From the NCBI GenBank assembly GCA_002436085.1, contig DIXT01000006.1:3132-67131 (forward strand): a DNA stretch of 64,000 nt, in the 5' to 3' direction. Made by a program: the position numbers and the translations under genes. The notes beneath the pieces are model-generated. The model was not told the origin of the DNA. It did no database searches and saw only the letters and a list, made by a program, of their open reading frames with translations. Each line of letters starts with the position of its first letter. Position 1 is the first letter of the stretch. Positions 8,457-16,191 of this stretch are shown here, piece by piece. This stretch comes from Anaerolineaceae bacterium UBA6073. GTDB lineage: Bacteria > Chloroflexota > Anaerolineae > Anaerolineales > Anaerolineaceae.

Positions 8457-9166
8457 AAAGCCCGAACTTTTACGGCGCAGGCTTTCCATACCGGGACATT
8501 CAGCAGCTGCCAGGCAAACTGATTGTGCTGGAAGGGACTGACGGCGTCGGACGCTCCACCCAGATCAAGTTGCTGCGCCGCTGGCTTGAAGACGAAGGCT
8601 ACGCGGTATCTGATACTGGCCTCACGCGCTCCACGCTGACCGCTTCCGGTCTGGAAGCCGCGAAGAGCGGCCACACTTTGGGTCCGCTCACTCTCAGTCT
8701 GTTTTACCTGGCGGATTTTGCCGACCGCCTTGAGAATTTGATTATTCCGGCACTGCAAGCCGGCTTCATTGTGCTTTCGGACCGGTATTTCTACTCAGTC
8801 ATGGCGCGGGATGCCATCCGCGGGGTGGATAAATCTTGGTCGCGCCAGCTTTACGGCATCGCGCTCAGGCCCGACCTTATTCTTTACATGAAAGCGGATG
8901 TGCCCGTGCTTGCGCAGCGGCTTATCCACGGCCGCGGGCTTAACTATTGGGAGGCAGGCATGGACCTGCATCTGGCTGACAACATGTACGACAGCTTCCT
9001 GACATATCAAAACCTGCTCACCAAGGAGTTCGACGAGCTGGCGTTAACGTATAACTTTGTAACTGTTGACGCGAACCAGAAATCGGACGCTATCTTTGAG
9101 GAACTGAAAGTTCACATTCTGGAACTGCTGCACAACCGGCTGACTAAAACGAAAAAACCGAGATAA
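8453..9166 (+). CDS. Thymidylate-kinase-like paralogue with altered P-loop
   Basis: 237 aa. It shares the layout of the upstream kinase (DRYFYSVMARDAIRGVD; NYWEAGMDLHLADNMYDSF versus YYEAGMDLNLSDNINESF), so the two are tandem paralogues. The Walker A motif is EGTDGVGRST, with Arg34 where the catalytic Lys should be. A 20-residue N-terminal extension precedes the first strand. Start ATG overlaps the upstream stop (ATGA), with AGGAGG just before. Such a substitution usually lowers or changes activity, so this may be a regulatory or scaffold partner of the first kinase, or a kinase with a shifted mechanism. Function is not known. Confidence 0.78.
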   Translation: MKSPNFYGAGFPYRDIQQLPGKLIVLEGTDGVGRSTQIKLLRRWLEDEGYAVSDTGLTRSTLTASGLEAAKSGHTLGPLTLSLFYLADFADRLENLIIPALQAGFIVLSDRYFYSVMARDAIRGVDKSWSRQLYGIALRPDLILYMKADVPVLAQRLIHGRGLNYWEAGMDLHLADNMYDSFLTYQNLLTKEFDELALTYNFVTVDANQKSDAIFEELKVHILELLHNRLTKTKKPR

Positions 9167-9223
9167 ACCGCCGGCTTTTATAACTTAACAGCGTTGGTGC
9201 ACATCCACGCGGAAGGAACGGAA

Positions 9224-10258
9224 ATGATGAACGCAACTGCCGACGCGATAACGGTTTACGGCGCAAAAATCATCAGCCGGCATGCCGCTGCGATGACAGT
9301 GGAAATGGAGGGTGTGCGCAAAGCGGAGGATATTGAATATATTCATCGCATGCGCGTGGCGACGCGACGCATGCGCAGCGCTTTGTCCATCTTTAAAGCC
9401 AGCTTCAACAAAAAAGATTACAAGGAAATCGACCGCGACGTGCGCAAGGTCACCCGCGCCCTGGGCGAAGCTCGCGACCTGGACGTGCAGCTGGAGGTGG
9501 TCCGCGAGGCGGAAACGCAATTCAACACGGTACGGATGCTGCCGGGTCTTAAGCGCTTGCAGATGCGCCTGACCCAAAAGCGCGCCCAAGCCCAGCAGCA
9601 TGTCATCAGCGCAATGGACCGGCTGGCAAAGGACCAGCTGTTGGAGCGCCTGGAAGCCTGGTACGCGCCTTTGCTGGCGGCGGCTGAGGGTGTCTACCTC
9701 TATTCCCCAGCCTTGTACCAATTGGCATTTGAGAGCGTCCAAGCCCGCCTCAAGGAACTCCTTGGGCATGTGCCGTATATCAGCGACCCTGCCAATGTGG
9801 CAGAGCTGCACGCAATGCGCATCAGCGCCAAGCGGCTGCGTTATACCCTGGAAGCCTTTGATGACCTGTTCGGCGGGCGCCTGAAGCCGTACATTTCAAC
9901 CGGCCGGAAACTGCAGGACCAGTTGGGCTCGATTCACGACCTGGACGTGTGGATTCAATTGGTGCCGACATTCATTGAGGAAGAGCGCGCCCGCATTGTT
10001 GGGTATTTTGGCAGCGACGGACCGCTTAAGCGTTTGCTGCCCGGATTGCTCGCCTTTCAAAATTCCCGCCGCGGGCTGCGCGAAGCTGCCTATGCTGATT
10101 TTCTGGTTTCCTGGTCGGAAATTGAGACCGCAAAGACCTGGGATGAAATGATGCGCATGCTCAACACCCCGATGGACCTTGAATCGGCGCTGCGCTTGTT
10201 GGAAGCAGCCCGCGCGAACAGCAGCCTGGACAACGGCGGCCAGGCTGACGTATCCTGA
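9224..10258 (+). CDS. CHAD domain protein
   Basis: 344 aa, almost entirely the CHAD helical domain made of two repeats. Both repeats keep the basic His-containing helix: HRMRVATRRMRSAL near residue 40 and HAMRISAKRLRYTL near 205. CHAD domains are known to bind inorganic polyphosphate through these His/Arg/Lys surfaces. The ATG at 9224 has GGAAGG directly upstream. A TTG and a GTG further upstream are in frame but lack a ribosome site. It is probably in the same operon as the kinase pair (57-bp gap). No CYTH or polyphosphate kinase gene is present in the window. Confidence 0.88.
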   Translation: MMNATADAITVYGAKIISRHAAAMTVEMEGVRKAEDIEYIHRMRVATRRMRSALSIFKASFNKKDYKEIDRDVRKVTRALGEARDLDVQLEVVREAETQFNTVRMLPGLKRLQMRLTQKRAQAQQHVISAMDRLAKDQLLERLEAWYAPLLAAAEGVYLYSPALYQLAFESVQARLKELLGHVPYISDPANVAELHAMRISAKRLRYTLEAFDDLFGGRLKPYISTGRKLQDQLGSIHDLDVWIQLVPTFIEEERARIVGYFGSDGPLKRLLPGLLAFQNSRRGLREAAYADFLVSWSEIETAKTWDEMMRMLNTPMDLESALRLLEAARANSSLDNGGQADVS

Positions 10259-10305
10259 AGCTTCGTCCCTTACGGGGGATGTGGGCATCGTCATTAGTAA
10301 CGAAG

Positions 10306-10460
10306 TGAAGCAACTCCCTGCGTACCTGCAGGGCGGCGCCGTGACTTCTGGGCATTGCTTTGTGTCTCGCGATGACGTCCGCTTCGTCGTTGCGAGCCCC
10401 CGCTGCATAAATTACCTGAAAGACATAATAACAGGAAGGGGGCGCGGCAACCTGCCTTTT
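10306..10460 (+). repeat. Repeat family A, copy 1
   Basis: Dispersed non-coding repeat. The core reads TTGCGAGCCCCCGCTGC, then a variable 25-30 bp, then GGAAGGGGGCGCGGCAA, ending near CTGCC. GCCCCC and GGGGGC can pair. A 5' extension (GCAGGGCGGCGCCGTGAC and the CTTTGTGTCTCGCGATGACG block) is shared with the copy at 11191. Read on the minus strand it resembles the GCGACGAAGC...GCAATCT type dispersed repeats known from many bacterial genomes. Confidence 0.8.
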
Positions 10461-10471
10461 ACATCAGCTGG

Positions 10472-10592
10472 AAGACGCCGTGCCTTTTAGGTATTGCTTT
10501 GTGTCTCGCGATGACGTCCGTTTCGTCGTTGCGAGCCCGCGCTGATGAGACTGCGCGAGACCCGGAAGTACCGGAAGAGGGCGCGGCAATCT
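10472..10592 (+). repeat. Repeat family A, copy 2
   Basis: It repeats GTATTGCTTTGTGTCTCGCG and CGTCGTTGCGAGCCC. The right side is GGAAGTACCGGAAGAGGGCG, ending in CGGCAATCTGCC. It directly follows copy 1 and has diverged in the GC-rich arms. Confidence 0.75.
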
Positions 10593-10622
10593 GCCTGTGA
10601 ATCTGGTATTGAGTAGAGAGTC

Positions 10623-10751
10623 GTAGGTTGGGTGCAGCGACGCAGGAGCGCAACCCACCACTGACATATCCCCGCCCACTGCATTTTGTTGGGTTTCGCT
10701 TCGTAAATATAACTACATGATAACGACCCGATGCCGCTCCACCCAACCTAC
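10623..10751 (+). repeat. Repeat family B, copy 1 (129-bp inverted-repeat element)
   Basis: Bounded by GTAGGTTGGGTG and its inverted form CACCCAACCTAC. Internal inverted segments (GCGCAACCCA / TGTTGGGTTTCGC) are also present. It is exactly as long as the two copies near 33.7-34.1 kb and has no coding capacity, so it is MITE-like in build. It is directly followed by a linker and a family A copy. Confidence 0.82.
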
Positions 10752-10783
10752 CACTGGCAGCAAGCAGAGAGCTCGGGCTGTGC

Positions 10784-10898
10784 CAACAGGGAGACCGCTT
10801 CGTTCCTCGCGGTGACGAGCGTTTCGTCGTTGCGAGCCCCCGCTGCATGAATTACCCGAAGAACATGACAACAGGAAGGGGGCGCGGCAATCTGCCTT
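10784..10898 (+). repeat. Repeat family A, copy 3
   Basis: It starts with AGGGAGACCGCTTCGTTCCT, passes through CGTCGTTGCGAGCCCCCGCT and ends with GGAAGGGGGCGCGGCAATCT. Together with the preceding 129-bp B element it forms a B-linker-A composite like those at 33718 and 33960. Confidence 0.78.
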
Positions 10899-11014
10899 TG
10901 TCTTTTGGCTATTAAGTTAACGCGGATGTTGCAAGATAAAATCAGATTATTTCCCGCCTGGGTCTAAAATGCGTTTCGTCACTACTGAGGCTCTGAACTA
11001 TCCAACTAAAGAAA

Positions 11015-11166
11015 GGCAGACTGCCACGACCCTTTGCCGATAATTGGCATACGGAATATTCCATAGACGGCGGCAAAGGGTCTCGCAGTGACCGGAGAAC
11101 AGAGTCCGCATTGACCGGAGACAGGGCGCCCAGTGAGCGACGGCGGCGGCACGATTCGGCATTGCG
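11015..11166 (+). repeat. Repeat family C, copy 1
   Basis: The core has perfect 11-bp inverted arms GACCCTTTGCC (11028-11038) and GGCAAAGGGTC (11072-11082) around ATTGGCATACGGAATATTCC. It is followed by about two 23-bp units of the TGACCGGAGA...AGAGTCCGCAT type and a GACGGCG-GATTCG tail, matching the copy at 11958. Confidence 0.78.
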
Positions 11167-11190
11167 ATACCCTTGAAGGGTACAGGCCGA

Positions 11191-11357
11191 AGTGAAGCAA
11201 TCTCGCTGCGTACTTGCAGGGCGGCGCCGTGACCTATGGGTATTGCTTTGTGTCTCGCGATGACGTCCGCTTCGTCGTTGCGAGCCCCCGCTGCCGGAGC
11301 TGCACGAAGCTTGGAACCACGGGAAGGGGGCGCGGCAATCTGCATGTAGTTTTTTTC
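11191..11357 (+). repeat. Repeat family A, copy 4 (long form)
   Basis: Long-form copy with GAAGCAATCTCGCTGCGTAC, GCAGGGCGGCGCCGTGACC, the CTTTGTGTCTCGCGATGACG block, CGTTGCGAGCCCCCGCTGCC and GGAAGGGGGCGCGGCAATCT. It is closest to copy 1 at 10306. Confidence 0.78.
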
Positions 11358-11392
11358 TTCGAAGCGGTCCCTTGGATAGCTGGTCTGGAAAT

Positions 11393-11471
11393 GCAGACTG
11401 CCACGACCCTTTGCCATACTGCTCGGGGCCTGAAAGCATATTGCTCGTTGGCAAAGGGTCTCGCAGTGACC
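11393..11471 (+). repeat. Repeat family C, copy 2
   Basis: The same arms GACCCTTTGCC (11405-11415) and GGCAAAGGGTC (11450-11460), flanked by GCAGACTGCCAC and TCGCAGTGACC. The sequence between the arms is unrelated to copies 1 and 3, so the arms rather than the loop are conserved. Confidence 0.75.
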
Positions 11472-11525
11472 GCACAGCGAGTGGTACAGGAAGCGCGGAA
11501 CAAGGCGTGTTGTGACCGGCCTGGG

Positions 11526-11602
11526 TTTGTCTTTGCGAGCCCCCGCTGCCGGCGTTGCACGAAGCTTAGAAGCACGGGAAGGGGGCGCGGCAATCTGCCT
11601 TT
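11526..11602 (+). repeat. Repeat family A, copy 5 (short form)
   Basis: Short form: TCTTTGCGAGCCCCCGCTGC, about 25 bp spacer, GGGAAGGGGGCGCGGCAATC, TGCCTTT. It ends about 35 bp from the stop codon of the GIY-YIG gene. Confidence 0.75.
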
Positions 11603-11635
11603 AAGCAATTTCCATCCAAATCCATTAATACTGTA

Positions 11636-11929
11636 TCAGTACCAGTCTTCAGCGAGGTCTTTCATTTCCGAATTGATTGACTTAATGAGCTTGTCCTTAT
11701 ACGCCCTGGACCTTGCTTTGATTTGCTTTTCCCGATTAATGGCGGACATAATATCACCACCGCATTCAAAGTAAACCAGTTTGTAAACTTTGAATATACT
11801 GGTGAATGTGCTTCCTGTCCCTTGCCTGTGCTCCGCGACTCTGCGTAACAAGTCATTGGTTACGCCAGTGTAGAGCACTTTGTTGTCAAAAGTGGACATG
11901 ATATAAACACAATTGGTTTCGTTGCCCAT
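11636..11929 (-). CDS. Solo GIY-YIG nuclease-superfamily protein
   Basis: 97 aa, UPF0213/YhbQ-like single-domain protein. The N-terminus has VYIMSTFDNKVLYTGVTNDL, where YIM stands at the GIY position and YTG at the YIG position. The catalytic Arg follows in LLRRVAEH, and a mid-domain block EKQIKARSRAYKDKLI resembles the usual helix. The start at 11929 gives the canonical length. The frame stays open upstream into the C repeat, but that part is repeat-derived. It is enclosed by repeats on both sides (family A copy 5, family C copy 3) and is more AT-rich than its surroundings. Likely a DNA-cleaving domain; the target is unknown. Confidence 0.82.
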   Translation of the reverse strand: MGNETNCVYIMSTFDNKVLYTGVTNDLLRRVAEHRQGTGSTFTSIFKVYKLVYFECGGDIMSAINREKQIKARSRAYKDKLIKSINSEMKDLAEDWY

Positions 11930-11957
11930 AGTGCTCAATTCTATCCGGGATTGGAAA

Positions 11958-12150
11958 GGCAGGCTGCCACGACCCTTTGCCGATAATTGGCATACGGAAT
12001 AATTCCATAGACGGCGGCAAAGGTTCTCGCAGTGACCGGAGAGCAGAGTCCGCATTGACTGGAGAGCAGAGTCCGCAGTGACCGGAGAGCAGAGTCCGCA
12101 GTGACCGGAAACAGACTGCCCAGCGCCCGCGACGGCGCGGGATTCGTTAC
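11958..12150 (+). repeat. Repeat family C, copy 3, with 23-bp tandem units
   Basis: The core nearly matches copy 1: arms GACCCTTTGCC (11971-11981) and GGCAAAGGTTC (12016-12026, one mismatch). At 12033-12101 three 23-bp units of TGACCGGAGAGCAGAGTCCG plus CAG/CAT stand in tandem, and a fourth begins at 12102. The corresponding part of copy 1 has only about two units. The remaining DNA to corA (12151-12334) shows no gene or clear signal. Confidence 0.8.
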
Positions 12151-12334
12151 TCTGCTCCCCAGAAGTAAACAGGCCGACGCGCCTAATCTGAAGAGTTAAG
12201 CAAAGAGAGGACCCTTCACCTTGCTCAGGGTGACAAGGATTCTGTTGCTGCGAAGAACAAAGAGCGCCAGACTGTCAATATGCCCGCCCAACACTTCTTT
12301 GCTGGCGCTGATAACAAGCCCGATAACCCTAATG

Positions 12335-13369
12335 TCACCGGGACTTTGGAAAATCCCGCTCAGCACTTCGTTCCATCCTGATTAAAAGGATGTAATTAAT
12401 TGCGCCGATGATGACCATCACGATGAGCAAAATCAGATAAGCCGTCCGCCAATTCGTGGAACCAACCATCATCGTAAATTCCGACATGCCGCCAATGCCC
12501 GAAATCAGCGTGAGGGGCATAAAAATCGTCGTAATCAAGGTTAGCCGGCGCATGATCGCGTTGGTGCGGTTGGAGGACTCTGCCATGGCATTGCTGATGA
12601 GCGACAGGTGGATTTCCATCAGGTTGGTCACCTGTTCGCGGGCGGTCTCTGCGATTTCGTAGTACTTGGAAAGATGATCGTAAACGTCCCGGAAATAAAT
12701 CAGGGATTCTTCAATCAGGAAGGGACTGTCCTTACGCACAAGCTTACCAACCAGCTCGCGCTCGTGGAAAAGCGACTTCCGGATTACTTGCAGATCGCGG
12801 CGGGAATCCATCAGCGACCCGAGGTTAAAGCTGGCGGCATCTCTGAGAATTGCGTCCTCGTCAGCATCCAGCTTTTCCTCGATGCCTTCAACTGCCATCA
12901 ACTTGTGATCCACAATCATATCCACCACCAGATGCAGCAAATAAGAAGGACCCAGCCGGACGGTATCCATTTCCCTCTCGATGGAAGCCTCCATTGAGGA
13001 CAAAACCGCATTGCCATTTACCTCCCTGCGGCTTACGGTGATCAGGAAGCGCTTGCTGATGAACAAATCCAATTCATGTGCCTGAAACCCATCGGAGGTT
13101 GGTTCAAATATTGAGAAGGTCATGAACGAATAAGTCGGAAAGAGGTCAAGCTTGGGCAGCTGATCGCCATTAAGGCAGTCCTCGATGGAAAGCGGATGGA
13201 TGCCCAGGCTGGTGTCGAGTTCTGCCAGGGATTCCGGGCTTGGGTCGATGTAATCAAGCCAAATATAGCCCTCATCTCCAGCAAACAGCAGCGCCTCGTT
13301 AAGCCCGGCTGCCCGGTGAAGCGTTTTCGATCTTGTGATGGCGAAATAGCGGTTTTCAGGTGTGCTCAT
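12335..13369 (-). CDS. corA: CorA-family divalent cation transporter
   Basis: 344 aa, typical CorA length. A large cytoplasmic N-terminal domain leads into a long helix and two C-terminal membrane segments (roughly 280-300 and 315-335). The pore signature after TM1, normally GMN, reads GMS in GIGGMSEFTMM. The Glu expected a few residues later in the loop is also displaced. Family members with GMN variants exist and some are Mg/Co/Zn transporters of the ZntB type, so the ion is uncertain. Start at 13369 with GGAAGG. The C-terminus is the usual basic tail (RMERSAERDF). Confidence 0.88.
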   Translation of the reverse strand: MSTPENRYFAITRSKTLHRAAGLNEALLFAGDEGYIWLDYIDPSPESLAELDTSLGIHPLSIEDCLNGDQLPKLDLFPTYSFMTFSIFEPTSDGFQAHELDLFISKRFLITVSRREVNGNAVLSSMEASIEREMDTVRLGPSYLLHLVVDMIVDHKLMAVEGIEEKLDADEDAILRDAASFNLGSLMDSRRDLQVIRKSLFHERELVGKLVRKDSPFLIEESLIYFRDVYDHLSKYYEIAETAREQVTNLMEIHLSLISNAMAESSNRTNAIMRRLTLITTIFMPLTLISGIGGMSEFTMMVGSTNWRTAYLILLIVMVIIGAINYILLIRMERSAERDFPKSR

Positions 13370-13444
13370 AGCTTTTTCCTTCCAGTTCCAGCGCCTCCCG
13401 TCAGCCTGCCGCGGGAGGGCGCTTGTTTTGTCCGTTCAGGTATT

Positions 13445-14542
13445 CTACCTGAAGCGCAGCTTCACCAGGGGGGCGATCGGGTTCCACTCCAATAGGCGGG
13501 CAAAGCGCGCTGCTGAAATGCGTCTGCTCTGCTGGACCTGGCGGCGTTTCTGCCAGACTGCTGGCAGCTCTTTCAGCGCTTCCCATTTGGCGCGCGCGAT
13601 GATTTTGCCGCGCCCGGTGAGAGCGCCTGCCAGCAGATATCCCAGGTTCACAAGCAGGTGCGCGGGTAATAACAACCAAAAAAACGCGCCCGGCATGTTC
13701 TTGACATAGGTCCATATGAGGTTGCGATGCGAAAGCCGCAGGGAAAATTCACTGCGACCGCTGGCGTTGATCAGATTCCAACGGGGAGAGCGCTTCGCAG
13801 GCTCGCGATGATGGGGGGGCTTGTTCGCGCGGATGGCGGTGCTGCCAGAGCCCACGTGCCGCACGACTGCCTGCGGGAGGTAATAGCACGGGTACCCAAG
13901 CAAGCGCAGCCTCAGGTCCAGGTCCACATCCTCCAGGTAGGCAAAGAAGTCCTCGTCAAAGCCGCCGGCTTCCTGGTAGGCAGCCAGAGGGTAGGCGCTG
14001 GCGGCAGCGCAGGCGCTGATAACTTCGCGTTCAGTCGGGCAGGCTTTTGCCAGCGGCTGGCCGTGGGATTTTCGCCATGCCAGGCCGGCCGCGGAATACA
14101 CGTTCCACTCGCCATCCAGGCGGGACGGGTCTTCCGCCATCACCTGGCGCGAGGCAAAACAGGCGCCCGGGCGCTTTTGCGCGCCGCGATAAAGTTCCGC
14201 CAGCCATTCTGGTTCGGGGAAAGCATCCGCATTGAGCAGCACCAGGTACTCCCCGCGCGCGGACCTGGCGGCCAAATTGTTACCGCCGGCAAAGCCGAGA
14301 TTGCTTTCCGAACGCAAGACTGAGAGCCGAAGCCGCGGGTGCTGCGCGAGAATGTCAGTATTAAGCGCTTCCGGCGAGGCGTTATCCAGCAGGATAAGCT
14401 CAAAATCCTTGCATGTTTGCCGTTCCAGCGCATCCAACGCGTCGGCAAGGAAGCGCCCTGTGTTCCAGTGGAGCATCACAACAGAGAAAAAAGGCGAGGC
14501 GGCGTCGGAGGACGCCTCATGGTCGGTAAGCGGTTTATCCAT
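13445..14542 (-). CDS. GT2-family glycosyltransferase (rhamnosyltransferase-like)
   Basis: 365 aa. The GT-A domain starts with FSVVMLHWNTGRF, followed by LILLDNASPE and NLGFAGGNN. VLLNADAFPEPEW is the metal-binding DxD region. GGFDEDFFAYLEDVDLDLRL is typical of WbbL/RfbF-like rhamnosyl- and related transferases. After about residue 265 a hydrophobic stretch (FFWLLLPAHLLVNLGYLLAG) probably anchors it to the membrane. It is divergent from the ABC exporter with 54 bp between starts, at the edge of the rfb locus, so it probably adds a sugar, perhaps rhamnose, to the exported polymer. Confidence 0.88.
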   Translation of the reverse strand: MDKPLTDHEASSDAASPFFSVVMLHWNTGRFLADALDALERQTCKDFELILLDNASPEALNTDILAQHPRLRLSVLRSESNLGFAGGNNLAARSARGEYLVLLNADAFPEPEWLAELYRGAQKRPGACFASRQVMAEDPSRLDGEWNVYSAAGLAWRKSHGQPLAKACPTEREVISACAAASAYPLAAYQEAGGFDEDFFAYLEDVDLDLRLRLLGYPCYYLPQAVVRHVGSGSTAIRANKPPHHREPAKRSPRWNLINASGRSEFSLRLSHRNLIWTYVKNMPGAFFWLLLPAHLLVNLGYLLAGALTGRGKIIARAKWEALKELPAVWQKRRQVQQSRRISAARFARLLEWNPIAPLVKLRFR

Positions 14543-14557
14543 AGGCTATGGGTGTAT

Positions 14558-14563
14558 TATAAT
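14558..14563 (+). promoter_or_regulatory. Minus-10 box ahead of the exporter operon
   Basis: A perfect TATAAT in the short divergent gap. The minus-35 region (TTATCC, 17 bp upstream) is weak. It is positioned to transcribe the wzm-wzt-rfb series starting at 14597. Confidence 0.35.
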
Positions 14564-14596
14564 TTAGGAACACTCGAGGCAACTAAGGATCCTGTA

Positions 14597-15421
14597 TTGA
14601 CCAATCCCGCCAAACCAATCTACGATTCTGCCGCGCACGCGCTGCCCGCGCTTTCGGAACTGCGCGAATTGCGGCAATACCGTTTTTTGTTGTTCCAGCT
14701 CATCAGACGCGATCTGGTCGCACGCTACAAACGCTCCATCCTGGGGGTAGCCTGGACGATGTTGAATCCGCTTGGCACGATGCTGATCATGACGCTCGTG
14801 TTTTCGAACCTGTTCAAATCGGTCGAGTCCTATCCGGTCTATATTCTCAGCGGTCTGATTGTGTGGAACTTTTTCTCGCAAGGGACCAATGCCGCTATGG
14901 TTGGGCTGATTTGGGGCGGCAGCCTGATGCAGCGGATTTACCTGCCGCGCACCATTTTTGGCGTTTCCGCCATCGGTACGGCGCTGGTGAACCTGCTTAT
15001 CTCGCTTATCCCGCTGACCCTGGTAATGCTGATTACCGGCACGCATATCTCACTCACGGTGCTTTTCCTGCCGGTGTCCATCCTGCTGCTCACCGCGTTC
15101 ACGCTTGGTTTTGGGCTTTTGCTTTCCGCCCTGGCAATTTACTTCCCGGATGTGGCGGAGATGTACCAGATCCTGCTGACCGCCTGGATGTATCTCACCC
15201 CCATCATCTACCCTGAGGAGATTATCCCCGAACGCTTTCTGGGCCTTTACCGCCTCAACCCCATGTATTGGATGGTGAAGCTCTTCCGCCTGCCCATCTA
15301 TTACGGCCGCATTCCTACGATGACCGAGATTGCACCCGCGCTTGCCTGGGCAATCGGGTTCCTGATTGTCGGTTGGCTCTTCTTCACCTCAAAATCGGAT
15401 GAATATGCTTACCGCGTCTGA
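14597..15421 (+). CDS. Polysaccharide ABC-2 exporter permease (Wzm/TagG type)
   Basis: 274 aa inner-membrane permease with about six hydrophobic segments. The N-terminal cytoplasmic part carries LVARYKRSILGVAWTMLNPL, the hallmark of the ABC-2 polyol/polysaccharide exporter family. The end is AYRV. I chose the TTG at 14597 because AAGGA lies 7 bp upstream; the longer open frame upstream runs antisense through the GT2 gene. Its partner ATPase overlaps the 3' end. Together they should flip a finished lipid-linked polymer. Confidence 0.88.
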   Translation: MTNPAKPIYDSAAHALPALSELRELRQYRFLLFQLIRRDLVARYKRSILGVAWTMLNPLGTMLIMTLVFSNLFKSVESYPVYILSGLIVWNFFSQGTNAAMVGLIWGGSLMQRIYLPRTIFGVSAIGTALVNLLISLIPLTLVMLITGTHISLTVLFLPVSILLLTAFTLGFGLLLSALAIYFPDVAEMYQILLTAWMYLTPIIYPEEIIPERFLGLYRLNPMYWMVKLFRLPIYYGRIPTMTEIAPALAWAIGFLIVGWLFFTSKSDEYAYRV

Positions 15422-16190
15422 CGTTTACGCAAACCCGCCACCGGCTGCTGCCGCGCGCGAACCGATTGTGCTGCTTGAGAATGTCAGCGTGCAGTACCGC
15501 GTTCCCAAGGAGCGCATCGGCACCTTTAAGGAATACGCCATCCGCGCGCTGCAGCGCCGTCTGCAGTTTATGAAGTTCCTGGCATTGAAAGACGTGAACC
15601 TGACCATCTATCGGGGAGAGGTTATTGGCATCATCGGAAATAACGGCGCGGGCAAGAGCACCATGCTCAAAGTCATCTCGCGCGTGCTGCGCCCGACCAT
15701 AGGGCGCGTGGTGCTGTATGGCAAGATCGCGCCCCTGCTGGAGCTGGGTGCGGGCTTCCACCCCGAGCTTTCCGGCCGGGAGAACGTGTATCTGAACGGT
15801 GCGCTGTTGGGCTACAACCAGGCCGAAATGGATGAAGTCTTCGAGAGTATTGTCGATTTTGCTGAACTGCGCGATTTTATCGACGCGCCGGTGCGCACCT
15901 ACTCCTCGGGCATGTACGCCCGGCTAGGCTTCGCCGTGGCGACCGCGCGCATACCGGAAATCCTGATTGTGGACGAAATTCTGAGCGTTGGGGATGAATC
16001 CTTTCAGAAAAAAAGCAACGACCTGATGCAAAGTTTCCAGAAACAAGGCACTACCGTGCTGATTGTCTCGCACAACCTGACCAAAATTCAGGAGATGTGC
16101 CAGCGGGTAGCCTGGCTGAGCCGTGGAGAACTAAAAATGGTCGGCGACCCCACGCAGGTGGTGCAGGCTTACCGGGAAGATAACCCATAA
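15405..16190 (+). CDS. Polysaccharide ABC exporter ATPase (Wzt/TagH type)
   Basis: 261 aa. Walker A GNNGAGKST, Q-loop region LLELGAGFHPELSGRENVYL (typical for Wzt/TagH), signature YSSGMYARLGFA and Walker B EILIVDEIL followed by the switch His in VSHN. Two in-frame ATGs (15399 and 15405) overlap the permease gene. The protein stops right after the nucleotide-binding domain and lacks the C-terminal carbohydrate-binding domain that lets some Wzt proteins select capped polymers. Export is therefore probably of the TagH-like, non-cap-selective kind. Confidence 0.9.
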   Translation: MLTASDVYANPPPAAAAREPIVLLENVSVQYRVPKERIGTFKEYAIRALQRRLQFMKFLALKDVNLTIYRGEVIGIIGNNGAGKSTMLKVISRVLRPTIGRVVLYGKIAPLLELGAGFHPELSGRENVYLNGALLGYNQAEMDEVFESIVDFAELRDFIDAPVRTYSSGMYARLGFAVATARIPEILIVDEILSVGDESFQKKSNDLMQSFQKQGTTVLIVSHNLTKIQEMCQRVAWLSRGELKMVGDPTQVVQAYREDNP

Positions 16191-16191
16191 A

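Noticed and set aside
10459..11608. Several minus-strand reading frames with RGLATTKRTSSRDTKQ-like peptides
   Set aside because: The similar peptides come from translating family A repeats. They lack ribosome sites and shift frame between copies.
10259..12334. CRISPR array
   Set aside because: Repeats are long, unevenly spaced and without regular unique spacers; no cas genes.
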